A DNA stretch of 64,000 nt from Halopseudomonas pelagia CL-AP6 (GTDB lineage: Bacteria; Pseudomonadota; Gammaproteobacteria; Pseudomonadales; Pseudomonadaceae). Made by a program: the position numbers and the translations under genes. Below are positions 1-7,762 of the stretch, one piece after another. The first letter of the stretch is position 1; the number at the start of each line of letters is the position of its first letter. The DNA lies in assembly GCF_000410875.1 (NCBI RefSeq), contig NZ_AROI01000020.1:1-64000 (forward strand), written 5' to 3'. The notes beneath the pieces are model-generated. The model was not told where the DNA came from and did not search any database. It saw only the letters and a list, made by a program, of their open reading frames with translations.

Positions 1-173
1 CCGTGGCGGTTTTCTCTGGGAGTGTCGAGTTCCATCTCGACATGGGTTCAGGCTGTGCTGAGTTGTTTGAGTGTTTGTCGAGACGCCGCTGGCCGAGATG
101 GAACTCGGCCTTCCCAGGGGCGTGGCCGGCTGACCGTGGCGGTTTTCTGGGAGTGTCGAGTTCCATCTCGACA
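1..173. repeat. Three short REP-like hairpins in alternating orientation
   Basis: Hairpin 1 (23-42) has stem TGTCGAG/CTCGACA and loop TTCCAT. Hairpin 2 (91-110) has stem GGCCGAG/CTCGGCC and loop ATGGAA, the reverse complement of loop 1. Hairpin 3 (154-173) is identical to hairpin 1. The flanks of 1 and 3 are also shared: 1-22 and 134-153 both begin CCGTGGCGGTTTTCT and differ by a 2-base indel. No gene lies in this stretch. It is downstream of the minus-strand PEBP gene, so the hairpins may also slow or end transcription. Confidence 0.75.
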
Positions 174-201
174 CAGGGGCCCAGGCGGCGCAGGGCAATG
201 A

Positions 202-684
202 CTAGCCGCGCTGGTAGGTGCCGATCAGACGGTTCATCGCCAGGCAATGCGGCTCAACCTTCGCCAACAGCTCCCACAATGTGAGGCCTTCAGGCAGGTT
301 CAGCTCGCTGTCCAGCGCCAATACCCAGAAATAATACTGATGCTTGCCGTGACCTTCGGGGGGCATCGGGCCGTTGTAACCTGCCTTGCCGAAGTTGTTC
401 TTGCCCTGCGTATGCTGATCACAGCCTTCCGGAATCGAGGTGACCGAGCCGGGAATATTGTAGTGCACCCAATGCACAAAGCCGTAGGTGCCGTTAGCGG
501 AGATTAGCGGCGCGTCCGGGTCATGGCAGACCACGGCATAGCTTTTGGTGCCTTCGGGGGCATTCTTCCAGCTTAGCGCCGGGGAGACATCTTCACCCTC
601 GCCAGTATGCTTGCTGGGGATGGCGGCGTCGTTGCCGAAGGCGCTGCTGCTCAGTTGCAGATCATTGCTGAATGCGAAACCCAT
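202..684 (-). CDS. YbhB/YbcL family Raf kinase inhibitor-like protein (PEBP fold)
   Basis: This 160-residue protein has the hallmarks of the bacterial phosphatidylethanolamine-binding protein family. These are DPDAP in the ligand pocket (about residues 55-60) and the segment GPMPPEGHGKHQYYFWVLAL (about 104-123), where GP.PP..GHHRY is the family signature. The length matches E. coli YbhB and YbcL (about 158-183). There is no signal peptide, so it is probably cytoplasmic. A strong Shine-Dalgarno sequence (GAGGAGAA) precedes the ATG. The molecular role of bacterial members is not settled; small-molecule or lipid binding is the usual suggestion. It appears monocistronic and is followed downstream by hairpins. 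Confidence 0.9.
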   Translation of the reverse strand: MGFAFSNDLQLSSSAFGNDAAIPSKHTGEGEDVSPALSWKNAPEGTKSYAVVCHDPDAPLISANGTYGFVHWVHYNIPGSVTSIPEGCDQHTQGKNNFGKAGYNGPMPPEGHGKHQYYFWVLALDSELNLPEGLTLWELLAKVEPHCLAMNRLIGTYQRG

Positions 685-733
685 AATGTTCTCCTCGAAA
701 ATAGTCCGGGTGAAATTCGGTTGGTATCACGCG

Positions 734-1030
734 TCAGCGTATCAGGGCGCTGAGCAACCATAAACCCAGCAGACACCAGATCACGCCGCCGATAATGCGT
801 TTGTTTATGAAGGCCCGCACCCCCGCATAGATCAGGATCAGCCCTAATACTACAAAAATGATGGTGAATATATTGCTGTCGACCCCCAGCGTCCGGGCAA
901 AGCCATTGACGAAAGCCGAACTGGCGCTGCTGAGCACGTCAAAGATCCAGGCCAGACTGTCAACCAGCAAGCGGATCACGGTGCCTAAGGCTTCGCCCAG
1001 CCATTCAAAGGGATTGGTGTTCAGTTGCAT
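734..1030 (-). CDS. Small membrane protein of unknown function
   Basis: A 98-residue protein with an amphipathic N-terminal half and two predicted transmembrane helices at the C-terminus (about residues 53-70 and 78-96). I prefer the ATG at 1030 because GAAGG sits five bases upstream of it. A GTG at 1042 would add MKAS but lacks a ribosome site. I do not recognise the family. It stands alone between the PEBP gene and a block of REP repeats. Its size and topology resemble small inner-membrane proteins often annotated only as hypothetical. Confidence 0.6.
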   Translation of the reverse strand: MQLNTNPFEWLGEALGTVIRLLVDSLAWIFDVLSSASSAFVNGFARTLGVDSNIFTIIFVVLGLILIYAGVRAFINKRIIGGVIWCLLGLWLLSALIR

Positions 1031-1120
1031 CGATGCCTTCACTATACGGGTGGATGTGATGGAGCACTTTATCAGAAAACGGGTTTTGAGCTTAGTTCAC
1101 TGGGGCGGGGTGGTGTTTGA

Positions 1121-1238
1121 AACCCTTCGCGGCGAGGCCGCCGCTCCTACCAGTGCAAGAGCACAGACTGCTTGGGTCGGAGCCCCGGCCTCGGGGCGAA
1201 TGGGGGTTGCCTTTCGCGGCGAGGCCGCCGCTCCTGCC
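1121..1238. repeat. Cluster of three GC-rich REP elements
   Basis: Copies at 1121-1151 and 1210-1238 share the core CGCGGCGAGGCCGCCGCTCC. Between them, 1175-1206 holds an inverted copy (GGTCGGAGCCCCGGCC and onward) whose stem changed on both sides: GCGGC/GCCGC became GCCCC/GGGGC. The same element recurs near 45.05-45.16 kb. This resembles pseudomonad REP sequences (known type). It lies immediately after the thiolase stop codon on the minus strand. Confidence 0.8.
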
Positions 1239-1245
1239 GTTGTGT

Positions 1246-2445
1246 TTAGACGCGTTCGATAACCGTGGCCACACCTTGACCCAGGCCAATACAGAGGCTG
1301 ACCAGTGCGTAGCGCTTACCGGTGCGCTCCAACTGACGCAACGCGGTCAGGGTTAAACGGGCACCCGAGGCGCCGAGCGGGTGACCGACGGCGATGGCGC
1401 CGCCGTTGGGGTTCAGGCGCGGATCGTCGAAGGCAATGCCCAGTTGCTTGGCGCAGCCGAGTACCTGTGCAGCAAAGGCTTCGTTGATCTCGATCACGTC
1501 CATATCATCCAGACTCAAACCGGCACGGCTCAGCGCCTTCTTGCAGGCTTCCACCGGGCCCAGGCCCATCACCCGTGGGGCAACACCGGCCACAGCGCCA
1601 GCAAGAATCTTGGCCCGCGGCTTGATGGCGTACTTCTGACCGATGGCTGCAGAGCCGATCAGCAGCGCGGCGGCGCCGTCATTTACGCCTGAGGCGTTGC
1701 CGGCAGTGACTACGCCATCCTTGAATAGCGAACGCAGGCCGCAGAGCACCTCCAGTGTGCTGTCAGCGCGCGGATGCTCATCCTGATCAACCCGTTTGGC
1801 CGGCTTCTTGCGACCTTGAGACACTTCGATCGGGTGAATTTCTTCGGCAAAGAAACCCTCAGCACGCGCTGCTTCATACAGCGCCTGGCTGCGCGCGGCG
1901 TAAGCGTCAGCCTGTTCGCGAGTAATACCTAGCTCGGCGGCAACGTTGTCGGCGGTCTGCGGCATGCTGTCGTCGCCGTATTCATCTTCCACCTTGGGAT
2001 TGGGGAAGCGTGCACCAATGGTGCTGTCAAACGCGCGGAAGTCGCGCGAATAGGCACTTTCGCTCTTGGCAATAACGAAAGGCGCGCGGCTCATGCTTTC
2101 GGCGCCACCGGCGACAAACAACTCGCCTTCGCCGGCTTTCACCGCACGCGAAGCATCCAGAATTGCTGCCAGGCCAGAGCCACACAAGCGGTTGATGGTG
2201 ACGCCAGCGACTTCCTGCGGCAGACCGGCCAGCAGGCCGGCGTGACGCGCGATATTGCGTGCATCTTCACCGGCCTGATTGGTGCAGCCCATGATCACGT
2301 CTTCGTAATCCTGGCCTGCAAAACCGTTACGGGCGACCAGCGTACGTATCACTTCGGCAAGCAGGTCATCGGGACGCACGCGGGCTAGAGCACCAGCGTG
2401 GCGGCCAAACGGGGAGCGCAAACCATCATAAATATAGGCAGTCAT
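1246..2445 (-). CDS. Acetyl-CoA C-acyltransferase (thiolase), 3-oxoadipyl-CoA thiolase-like
   Basis: A 399-residue thiolase, the usual length. It shows the acylated cysteine in NRLCGSGLAA (about Cys89), the GHPLG catalytic histidine motif (near residue 353) and the second active-site cysteine in SLCIGLGQG near the end. Thiolases cleave 3-ketoacyl-CoA with CoA to give acetyl-CoA and a shortened acyl-CoA. Overall it resembles the PaaJ/PcaF branch rather than FadA, so a role in aromatic or dicarboxylic acid catabolism is possible but not proven. It lies five bases downstream of a hydroxyacyl-CoA dehydrogenase gene. The pair would catalyse the last two steps of a beta-oxidation-type route. Confidence 0.9.
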   Translation of the reverse strand: MTAYIYDGLRSPFGRHAGALARVRPDDLLAEVIRTLVARNGFAGQDYEDVIMGCTNQAGEDARNIARHAGLLAGLPQEVAGVTINRLCGSGLAAILDASRAVKAGEGELFVAGGAESMSRAPFVIAKSESAYSRDFRAFDSTIGARFPNPKVEDEYGDDSMPQTADNVAAELGITREQADAYAARSQALYEAARAEGFFAEEIHPIEVSQGRKKPAKRVDQDEHPRADSTLEVLCGLRSLFKDGVVTAGNASGVNDGAAALLIGSAAIGQKYAIKPRAKILAGAVAGVAPRVMGLGPVEACKKALSRAGLSLDDMDVIEINEAFAAQVLGCAKQLGIAFDDPRLNPNGGAIAVGHPLGASGARLTLTALRQLERTGKRYALVSLCIGLGQGVATVIERV

Positions 2446-2450
2446 TCAGA

Positions 2451-3965
2451 TTACTCCTGGATATCGGGTGTGGTCAGCGGCAGGTCGAGCTGTACGCGGC
2501 GTCGCAGCCAGGGGCTGGGGCGGTAGCGCGGCTCGCCATACACGGCCTGCAGGTTGTTCAATACGGTGAGAATATTGCACTTCTTGTAATGTTCGCCGAA
2601 CGCCAGCGGGCCTTTGGGGTAGCCCAGGGCCAGTTGGACGGCGCGGTCTAACGTTTCCGGTGTGGCAATGCCTTTCTGTGCGATCTCGCAGCCAAGGTTG
2701 ACCACACTGGCAATCAGCCGCTGAATGATGAAGCCGGGAGAATCATTGATGATCTCCACCGGCACGCCATCGGCGCTTAGCGCCTGACGCGCCTGGGCCA
2801 CGGTGTCGGCGCTGCTGGCTGGGTTACGCATCAGCACGCGGCGTTTGTCCCAGTCGGCGAAGCAGTCGATGGCTACCGTGCGCTCGGCCGGCAGTGCCTG
2901 GCGCGCCAAGCTGTTGGTGCAGTCTTCACCCAGGGGGGCGACCAGGCAGATCGCCTCCTGGCTCGGCAGGTTTGTGTCTTCCAGGGTCGCGCCAGCGGCG
3001 GACAGGGCTGCGGAGACATTACTGCGCACCACATCGTCATGTGCGTCGAGCCAGAACGGCCGGTTGACGATCACTGTCTCAGGCTCGACTTCGGGCCGCT
3101 CGATCTTCTGGCCATCTTGGTATCGATAGAAACCCTGCCCGGTCTTGCGCCCGAGCAAACCAGCGGCCACGCGCTGGGCGGCAATAAAGGACGGGGTGTA
3201 GCGCGGGTCGTGATAGAACTGCTCGTATACCGACTCCATTACCGCATGCGAGACGTCCAGGCCAGTCAGGTCGAACAGCTCGAACGGGCCCATGCGAAAG
3301 CCCGGACCATCACGCAGAATGCGATCGATCTGCTGCGGCGTAGCCACCCCTTCACTGAGAATCCGCAGGGCCTCGGTACCGAAGGCGCGGCCGGCATGGT
3401 TGACCAGAAAGCCGGGGGTATCCGGGGTAATCGCTGGAAAGTGCCCAGCGGTTTCGGCCAGCGCGACCAGGCCCTGCACATAGCGCTCATCAGTGCGTTC
3501 GCCGCGCACGACCTCGACAATTTTCATCAGCGGCACAGGGTTGAAGAAGTGAAACCCGGCGACGCGTTCCGGCCGCTTGCAGGTGCTGGCGATGCGCGTG
3601 ACCGACAGGGAAGAGGTGTTGGTCGCCAGTACGCAATCGTCACGCACTATGGCTTCCAACTGATCGAACAGCTTCTGTTTGACCTCCAGCAGCTCGACGA
3701 TGGCTTCAATCACCAGGTCGCAATCCTTCAGCGCTTCCAGTTCGGCGGCCGCTTGCATGCGTGTCATGGTGGCGTCGAAATCCGCTTCGCTGAGCTTGCC
3801 CTTGGCGACTGCCCGCTGCAGAAGATTGCGGTTGAAGCTGATAGCGTCGTCAATCGCTTCGGTGCGGGTATCGTAAATCAGTACCTGCTGGCCACTGCTG
3901 GCAAATAACTGGGCGATACCGCGGCCCATGGCGCCGGCGCCGATCACGCCAATTCGGTTGAACAT
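2451..3965 (-). CDS. 3-hydroxyacyl-CoA dehydrogenase (PaaH-like, two dehydrogenase C-terminal domains)
   Basis: This 504-residue protein begins with an NAD-binding Rossmann fold (GAGAMGRGIAQLFA, residues 9-22). It continues with the catalytic-domain segment GFHFFNPVPLMKIVEVV and a first 3HCDH C-terminal domain to about residue 290. The rest carries a second dehydrogenase-type domain (SPGFIIQRLIASVVN), an arrangement typical of PaaH/PaaC-type enzymes of about 500 residues. It oxidises (S)-3-hydroxyacyl-CoA to 3-ketoacyl-CoA, the substrate of the thiolase encoded just downstream. A phenylacetate-type or fatty-acid substrate cannot be decided from sequence alone. Confidence 0.9.
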   Translation of the reverse strand: MFNRIGVIGAGAMGRGIAQLFASSGQQVLIYDTRTEAIDDAISFNRNLLQRAVAKGKLSEADFDATMTRMQAAAELEALKDCDLVIEAIVELLEVKQKLFDQLEAIVRDDCVLATNTSSLSVTRIASTCKRPERVAGFHFFNPVPLMKIVEVVRGERTDERYVQGLVALAETAGHFPAITPDTPGFLVNHAGRAFGTEALRILSEGVATPQQIDRILRDGPGFRMGPFELFDLTGLDVSHAVMESVYEQFYHDPRYTPSFIAAQRVAAGLLGRKTGQGFYRYQDGQKIERPEVEPETVIVNRPFWLDAHDDVVRSNVSAALSAAGATLEDTNLPSQEAICLVAPLGEDCTNSLARQALPAERTVAIDCFADWDKRRVLMRNPASSADTVAQARQALSADGVPVEIINDSPGFIIQRLIASVVNLGCEIAQKGIATPETLDRAVQLALGYPKGPLAFGEHYKKCNILTVLNNLQAVYGEPRYRPSPWLRRRVQLDLPLTTPDIQE

Positions 3966-4234
3966 GCAATGATTCCTTATTCACCCTATCAATTCCGCAT
4001 GGCGGAATAGAATTTCGTTTAAGATGGTGCGAGATTAAATCCTGCCGGGGATCAGTGCAAGTTCGCTGGTTTGGCTCAGGCTGGCGCACATCAGGTTCAA
4101 GCTGGCCTGTGACATACTTGTCTTGCTGCAATACAACAAGATGCACGCCGGTCTTTGGCGGTCTGCGGAGCAAGGCCGCTTGAACAATCTCCGGGGTTGA
4201 TAAAAATGAGTGTAGTAAAAAAGGGTAGGTGTCC

Positions 4235-4663
4235 GTGAATAAAGACCAACAGCAAGCCGTTGAACGCTCCGTAACCGGTTTCTTTCAAGATCTGGGTTGT
4301 GAATTGCTGGAGTATTCCGAAGGTCGCGCGGTGATTGGGCTGACCTTGGCGCCACGGCATATGAACAACGCCGGTAATCTGCACGGTGGGGTGACCGCCA
4401 GCTTGCTGGATATTGCCATGGGCTTGTGCGGCACCTGGGCGCCGACTGCCGAAGAGCGCCGGGTGGCCATTACCCTGTCGTTAAATGTTAATTTCTCCGC
4501 GACTGCCAAAGTAGGCACTCAGGTGCGCGCGGTGGCGACCTGCCGCAGTGCCGGGCACAAGGTGTTTATGGCCGCCTGTGATCTGCTGGATGAAAACGAC
4601 AAGCTGATCGGCTTTGGCGAGGGTGTGCTGAAAAAGGGTGCCTACCGCAAGGACATGCCGTGA
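4235..4663 (+). CDS. PaaI-type acyl-CoA thioesterase (hotdog fold)
   Basis: A 142-residue hotdog protein with the PaaI-family segment NNAGNLHGGVTASLLDIAMG, which contains the active-site HGG loop. It probably hydrolyses acyl-CoA thioesters, acting as a safety valve for CoA pools. It is divergent from the hydroxyacyl-CoA dehydrogenase gene across a 260-base gap, which fits control of related acyl-CoA metabolism. I chose the GTG at 4235 because AAGGGTAGG ends five bases upstream. A GTG two codons earlier (4229) is possible but too close to that site. The next gene starts only 10 bases after its stop. Confidence 0.85.
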   Translation: MNKDQQQAVERSVTGFFQDLGCELLEYSEGRAVIGLTLAPRHMNNAGNLHGGVTASLLDIAMGLCGTWAPTAEERRVAITLSLNVNFSATAKVGTQVRAVATCRSAGHKVFMAACDLLDENDKLIGFGEGVLKKGAYRKDMP

Positions 4664-4673
4664 GTCGCCACGC

Positions 4674-6017
4674 ATGAAATTGGCCCTGCTGCCCCTCGGC
4701 GTCGGCCTGGAGCTGCTGGCACTGCTGCTGCAGTTGCCCTGGCTCAGTTGGCTGGCGGCGGCGGTCTTTCTGCTGTATTTCCTGCTGCATTTCAGCCGCC
4801 TGAATCGCTACCCGCAATGGCTGGGCATTATCACGCTGGCGGTACTGGTTGCCGCTGCGCTGAACGCGCGTACCGATGCCAGCCTGTGGCCAAGACTCGC
4901 CGCGTCAGCTGCCTATTACACCAGCTTCCTTGCCGCGCTCGGATTAATGCAGTTGCTGGCAAAGCGTTTGCCGCAGCTCAGTGAGCTGCACAAGGCATTG
5001 CTGTCCGGCTCCAAGGTGGTGCTCTATCCGCGCTACGTGCTGACCGCCGGCAGCATCGGCTCGATTCTCAATTTCGGCATGATGAATCTGCTCTGCGGCA
5101 CTCTCACTACCCACCTGAAACGCTACCCTTTGACGGATGACCAGCGCCGCGAAGGCCTGCGCAGCGTTATGGTCACCACTTTGCGCGGTTTTGCTCTGGT
5201 GCCTTTGCTGGCCCCCACCAGCGTGACCATCGCGATCATCTCCCGAGAAATGCCCGAACTGTCCTGGAGCGCGATGCTGCCCTACGGGATAGTGGCGGCA
5301 GTGATGATGATTCTGGTTGGTTGGCGCCGTGAAACCCGCGGGTTGCTGGCGCTGCGCGACAATATCGGCGATAGCACCAAGGCCAAAGGGATGATCGGGT
5401 TACTGATCGGCAGCCTGCTCGGCTTGCTGGCCATCGGCGCCTTGGCATCAGTGACGGCACTGACCGCGTCGCAGTCGGCGATGGTGCTGGTGCCGATAGG
5501 GGTGATCAGTTATTTGTTGTGGCGCGACCGTTCGCCCCAGCGGGCGCTGGAGGAAGTCGCCGAGAATATGCGCAGCATGCACAACGAGATGTTTATCTTC
5601 GGCTGTGCGGCGCTGCTGGGTGGAGCGCTCGGCGCCATCGCGCCGCTGGAAGACATGGCCGCCTGGCTGGCGGCGGAGCCCAAGTACAATCTGCTGCTGG
5701 CGATAGCCAGTTTGTTCAGTACCATCACGTTGGCGGTTATCGGGGTGGCACCAATTGTGTCGCTGTCATTGATCGCCGGTCTGCTGGCGCAACTCTCAGT
5801 GCTGGGCGTACCCATCATGACCCCTGCGGTGGGGCTGATGTGTGGCTTTTCCCTGGCGATGATCTGCTCGCCCTTTGGACCCTCGACCCTGATTCTGGCG
5901 CGTTACAGTGGCGAGACGCCGTTCCGGGTGGCCTTTGGCTGGAATGGCCGCTTTGTGATGAGTGTGATGCCGTTGTTGTTGTTGCTGTTGTTTGGGACTT
6001 ATTGGTGGCATAGCTGA
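4674..6017 (+). CDS. Multi-pass inner-membrane protein, possible transporter
   Basis: A protein of 447 residues from the ATG at 4674, with about 12 hydrophobic segments and few soluble loops. Short conserved-looking loops (SKVVLYPRYVLTAG, FGMMNLLCGTL, CSPFGPSTLILARYSG) resemble the re-entrant regions of ion-transporter-superfamily carriers, but I cannot name a family or substrate. An upstream in-frame ATG at 4638 would overlap the thioesterase gene and add 12 polar residues; I reject it. The 10-base gap to the thioesterase gene suggests co-transcription. A large palindrome lies downstream. Confidence 0.65.
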   Translation: MKLALLPLGVGLELLALLLQLPWLSWLAAAVFLLYFLLHFSRLNRYPQWLGIITLAVLVAAALNARTDASLWPRLAASAAYYTSFLAALGLMQLLAKRLPQLSELHKALLSGSKVVLYPRYVLTAGSIGSILNFGMMNLLCGTLTTHLKRYPLTDDQRREGLRSVMVTTLRGFALVPLLAPTSVTIAIISREMPELSWSAMLPYGIVAAVMMILVGWRRETRGLLALRDNIGDSTKAKGMIGLLIGSLLGLLAIGALASVTALTASQSAMVLVPIGVISYLLWRDRSPQRALEEVAENMRSMHNEMFIFGCAALLGGALGAIAPLEDMAAWLAAEPKYNLLLAIASLFSTITLAVIGVAPIVSLSLIAGLLAQLSVLGVPIMTPAVGLMCGFSLAMICSPFGPSTLILARYSGETPFRVAFGWNGRFVMSVMPLLLLLLFGTYWWHS

Positions 6018-6071
6018 AAGCTTCAAGTCATAAGCCTCAAGCGCTTTGTCTGTGCTTATAGTTAGGCCTAA

Positions 6072-6097
6072 GTGAGCCGGGCGGCCGCTCGGCTCAC
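6072..6097. repeat. 26-bp near-perfect palindrome, possible terminator
   Basis: Arms GTGAGCCG (6072-6079) and CGGCTCAC (6090-6097) flank the self-complementary centre GCGGCCGC, with only one G/T mismatch pair. It lies 55 bases after the stop of the membrane-protein gene. There is no T-run, so it may end transcription only weakly or may bind a dimeric protein. Confidence 0.55.
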
Positions 6098-6200
6098 AGT
6101 TTGCTACGTTCGCTGCCTGTAAACTGGCCGGGGTTTGGTGTAGTTTGCAGGCGATTCAGTGAGGGCATGTTGAGCCGCTACAGCTATATGAGGCGCCGGT

Positions 6201-6295
6201 CAGCCGTCCCGCTTTGCTGTACCGTCGGAGCCCCATGGATGGGCGACGCCGAGCGCCCAGGGATGGGACAGCGTGTCAGCAAAGCGGGACGGCTG
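6201..6295. repeat. 95-bp foldback element with 19-bp perfect terminal inverted repeats
   Basis: CAGCCGTCCCGCTTTGCTG (6201-6219) pairs exactly with 6277-6295. The interior (6220-6277, read on the minus strand) is homologous to 43688-43746 of this window, with shared segments GACACGC, CCATCCCTGGG, GCTCG and GACGGT. The arms of the two copies differ. It fills the gene-free gap before mutM and has no coding capacity. It looks like a small palindromic mobile repeat (MITE-like or BIME-like). Confidence 0.75.
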
Positions 6296-6379
6296 ATTGG
6301 CGGCCCGCACGGACTCAATGCTCAGCATGCCCTAACGCACAGCTTCGAACCAACGCATAACCTTTGAACAGGCCGCTAC

Positions 6380-7192
6380 ATGCCCGAGCTACCCGAAGTA
6401 GAAACCACCCGCCGCGGCATCGCTCCGCACCTCGAAGGTCGCAAGGTGACCCGGCTGATTGTGCGCGACAGCCGCCTGCGCTGGCCGATTCCCGAGGACC
6501 TGGCGATCCAGATTGAAGACCAGACCTTCAGCCAGATCCGCCGCCGAGCCAAATACCTGTTGATGGATATCGGCGGCGGCAGCCTGATCAGTCATCTGGG
6601 CATGTCCGGCAACTTGCGGCTGGTGCCGATTGGCAGCCCGGTGGCCAAGCATGAGCATGTGGATATCGAACTGGATTCGGGCATGGCGCTGCGTTATACC
6701 GACCCGCGGCGCTTTGGCGCCATGCTCTGGATCAAGGCCGGTGAGCTGCATCCGCTGTTGTCCCGCCTGGGGCCCGAGCCGCTGTCAGAGCTGTTCGACG
6801 GCGAGCGCCTCTATCAATGTTCGCGCGGCAAATCCATGGCAGTGAAACCCTTCATTATGGATAACGCAGTGGTGGTCGGCGTCGGCAATATCTACGCCAC
6901 TGAAGCGCTGTTCGCGGCCGGGATTGATCCGCGCCGCGAAGCCGGACGCATCAGCCGTGCGCGTTATCAGATACTCGCCGAAGAGATCAAACGCATCCTC
7001 GCCTACGCCATCGAACGCGGCGGTACCACCTTGCGCGACTTTCTTGGCGGCGACGGCCAGCCGGGTTATTTTCAGCAGGAGCTGTTCGTCTACGGGCGCG
7101 GCGGGCAGCCCTGCAAGGTCTGCGGCATGGAGTTATCAGAATGTCGGCTGGGCCAGCGCAGCTCGGTATTCTGCCGTCGTTGTCAGCGCTAA
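6380..7192 (+). CDS. mutM: Formamidopyrimidine-DNA glycosylase
   Basis: Base-excision repair enzyme that removes 8-oxoguanine and formamidopyrimidines and nicks the abasic site. The 270-residue sequence starts [13 protein letters not shown], giving the catalytic N-terminal proline (after Met removal) and Glu3. It has a conserved lysine in [11 protein letters not shown] and ends with the zinc finger formed by CKVCG and CRRCQ. Length is standard. It lies alone after the palindromic element, with its order relative to the ggt/coaD block as in P. aeruginosa (mutM is PA0357). Confidence 0.97.
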   Translation: MPELPEVETTRRGIAPHLEGRKVTRLIVRDSRLRWPIPEDLAIQIEDQTFSQIRRRAKYLLMDIGGGSLISHLGMSGNLRLVPIGSPVAKHEHVDIELDSGMALRYTDPRRFGAMLWIKAGELHPLLSRLGPEPLSELFDGERLYQCSRGKSMAVKPFIMDNAVVVGVGNIYATEALFAAGIDPRREAGRISRARYQILAEEIKRILAYAIERGGTTLRDFLGGDGQPGYFQQELFVYGRGGQPCKVCGMELSECRLGQRSSVFCRRCQR

Positions 7193-7338
7193 AATGCGCG
7201 AATAAAGGCCATGGTTGGCATTTTTCACCCACCTGATTCCGAAACCGGCGTAATGTGCCTACAATGAAGGCTGAAGGCTACCCTGGATGGGAGTCTCGCC
7301 AAGAATAACGCCTATGGGCAACTATCAGGGATTCAACT

Positions 7339-7680
7339 ATGCGCCTGTTACGTCACACTACCGCTCTCATGGCCGGCCTGCTGCTCAGCGCTAGCGTTCT
7401 GGCCCAAGAAAACTCGCATTCGCCTTACCAGGATCATGTAGAGAACCCCGGCATCTTCGCCATGGTCGGTGACCTGGTCATCGCGCGACCCTTGCTGTTG
7501 GGTGTCACTGCGATTGGCGCGGCGGCCTTTGTGGTCAGCCTGCCATTCACCCTGGCGGGTGGTAACGTGACAGAAGCGGGTCAGGAGCTGGTTTTGCGTC
7601 CTGGTACCGAGACTTTTGTACGCTGCCTGGGATGTACCAAAAGCGGTTATGGCCGTCGCCAGCAGGATGAAAATCTCTAA
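7339..7680 (+). CDS. Small exported/membrane protein of unknown function
   Basis: A 113-residue protein with a clear signal peptide (cut after ASVLAQ, about residue 22). A hydrophobic segment follows at about residues 45-72 ([20 protein letters not shown]). The tail has two cysteines ([11 protein letters not shown]). AGGGA precedes the ATG. Similar short proteins at this place in pseudomonads are annotated hypothetical or, without good grounds, 'multidrug transporter'. The function is unknown. It probably sits in the inner membrane or periplasm. Confidence 0.75.
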   Translation: MRLLRHTTALMAGLLLSASVLAQENSHSPYQDHVENPGIFAMVGDLVIARPLLLGVTAIGAAAFVVSLPFTLAGGNVTEAGQELVLRPGTETFVRCLGCTKSGYGRRQQDENL

Positions 7681-7762
7681 TCAGGTTTTCCGTTCGATAT
7701 GAGTTCAGGCCGCTGATCGTCACGTTGGTGGTCTGCAGCCTCTTTGTAGAGTAGTCAGGCTG

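Noticed and set aside
1-173. CRISPR-like array
   Set aside because: Only three hairpins, alternating orientation and no regular spacers; they fit REP elements.
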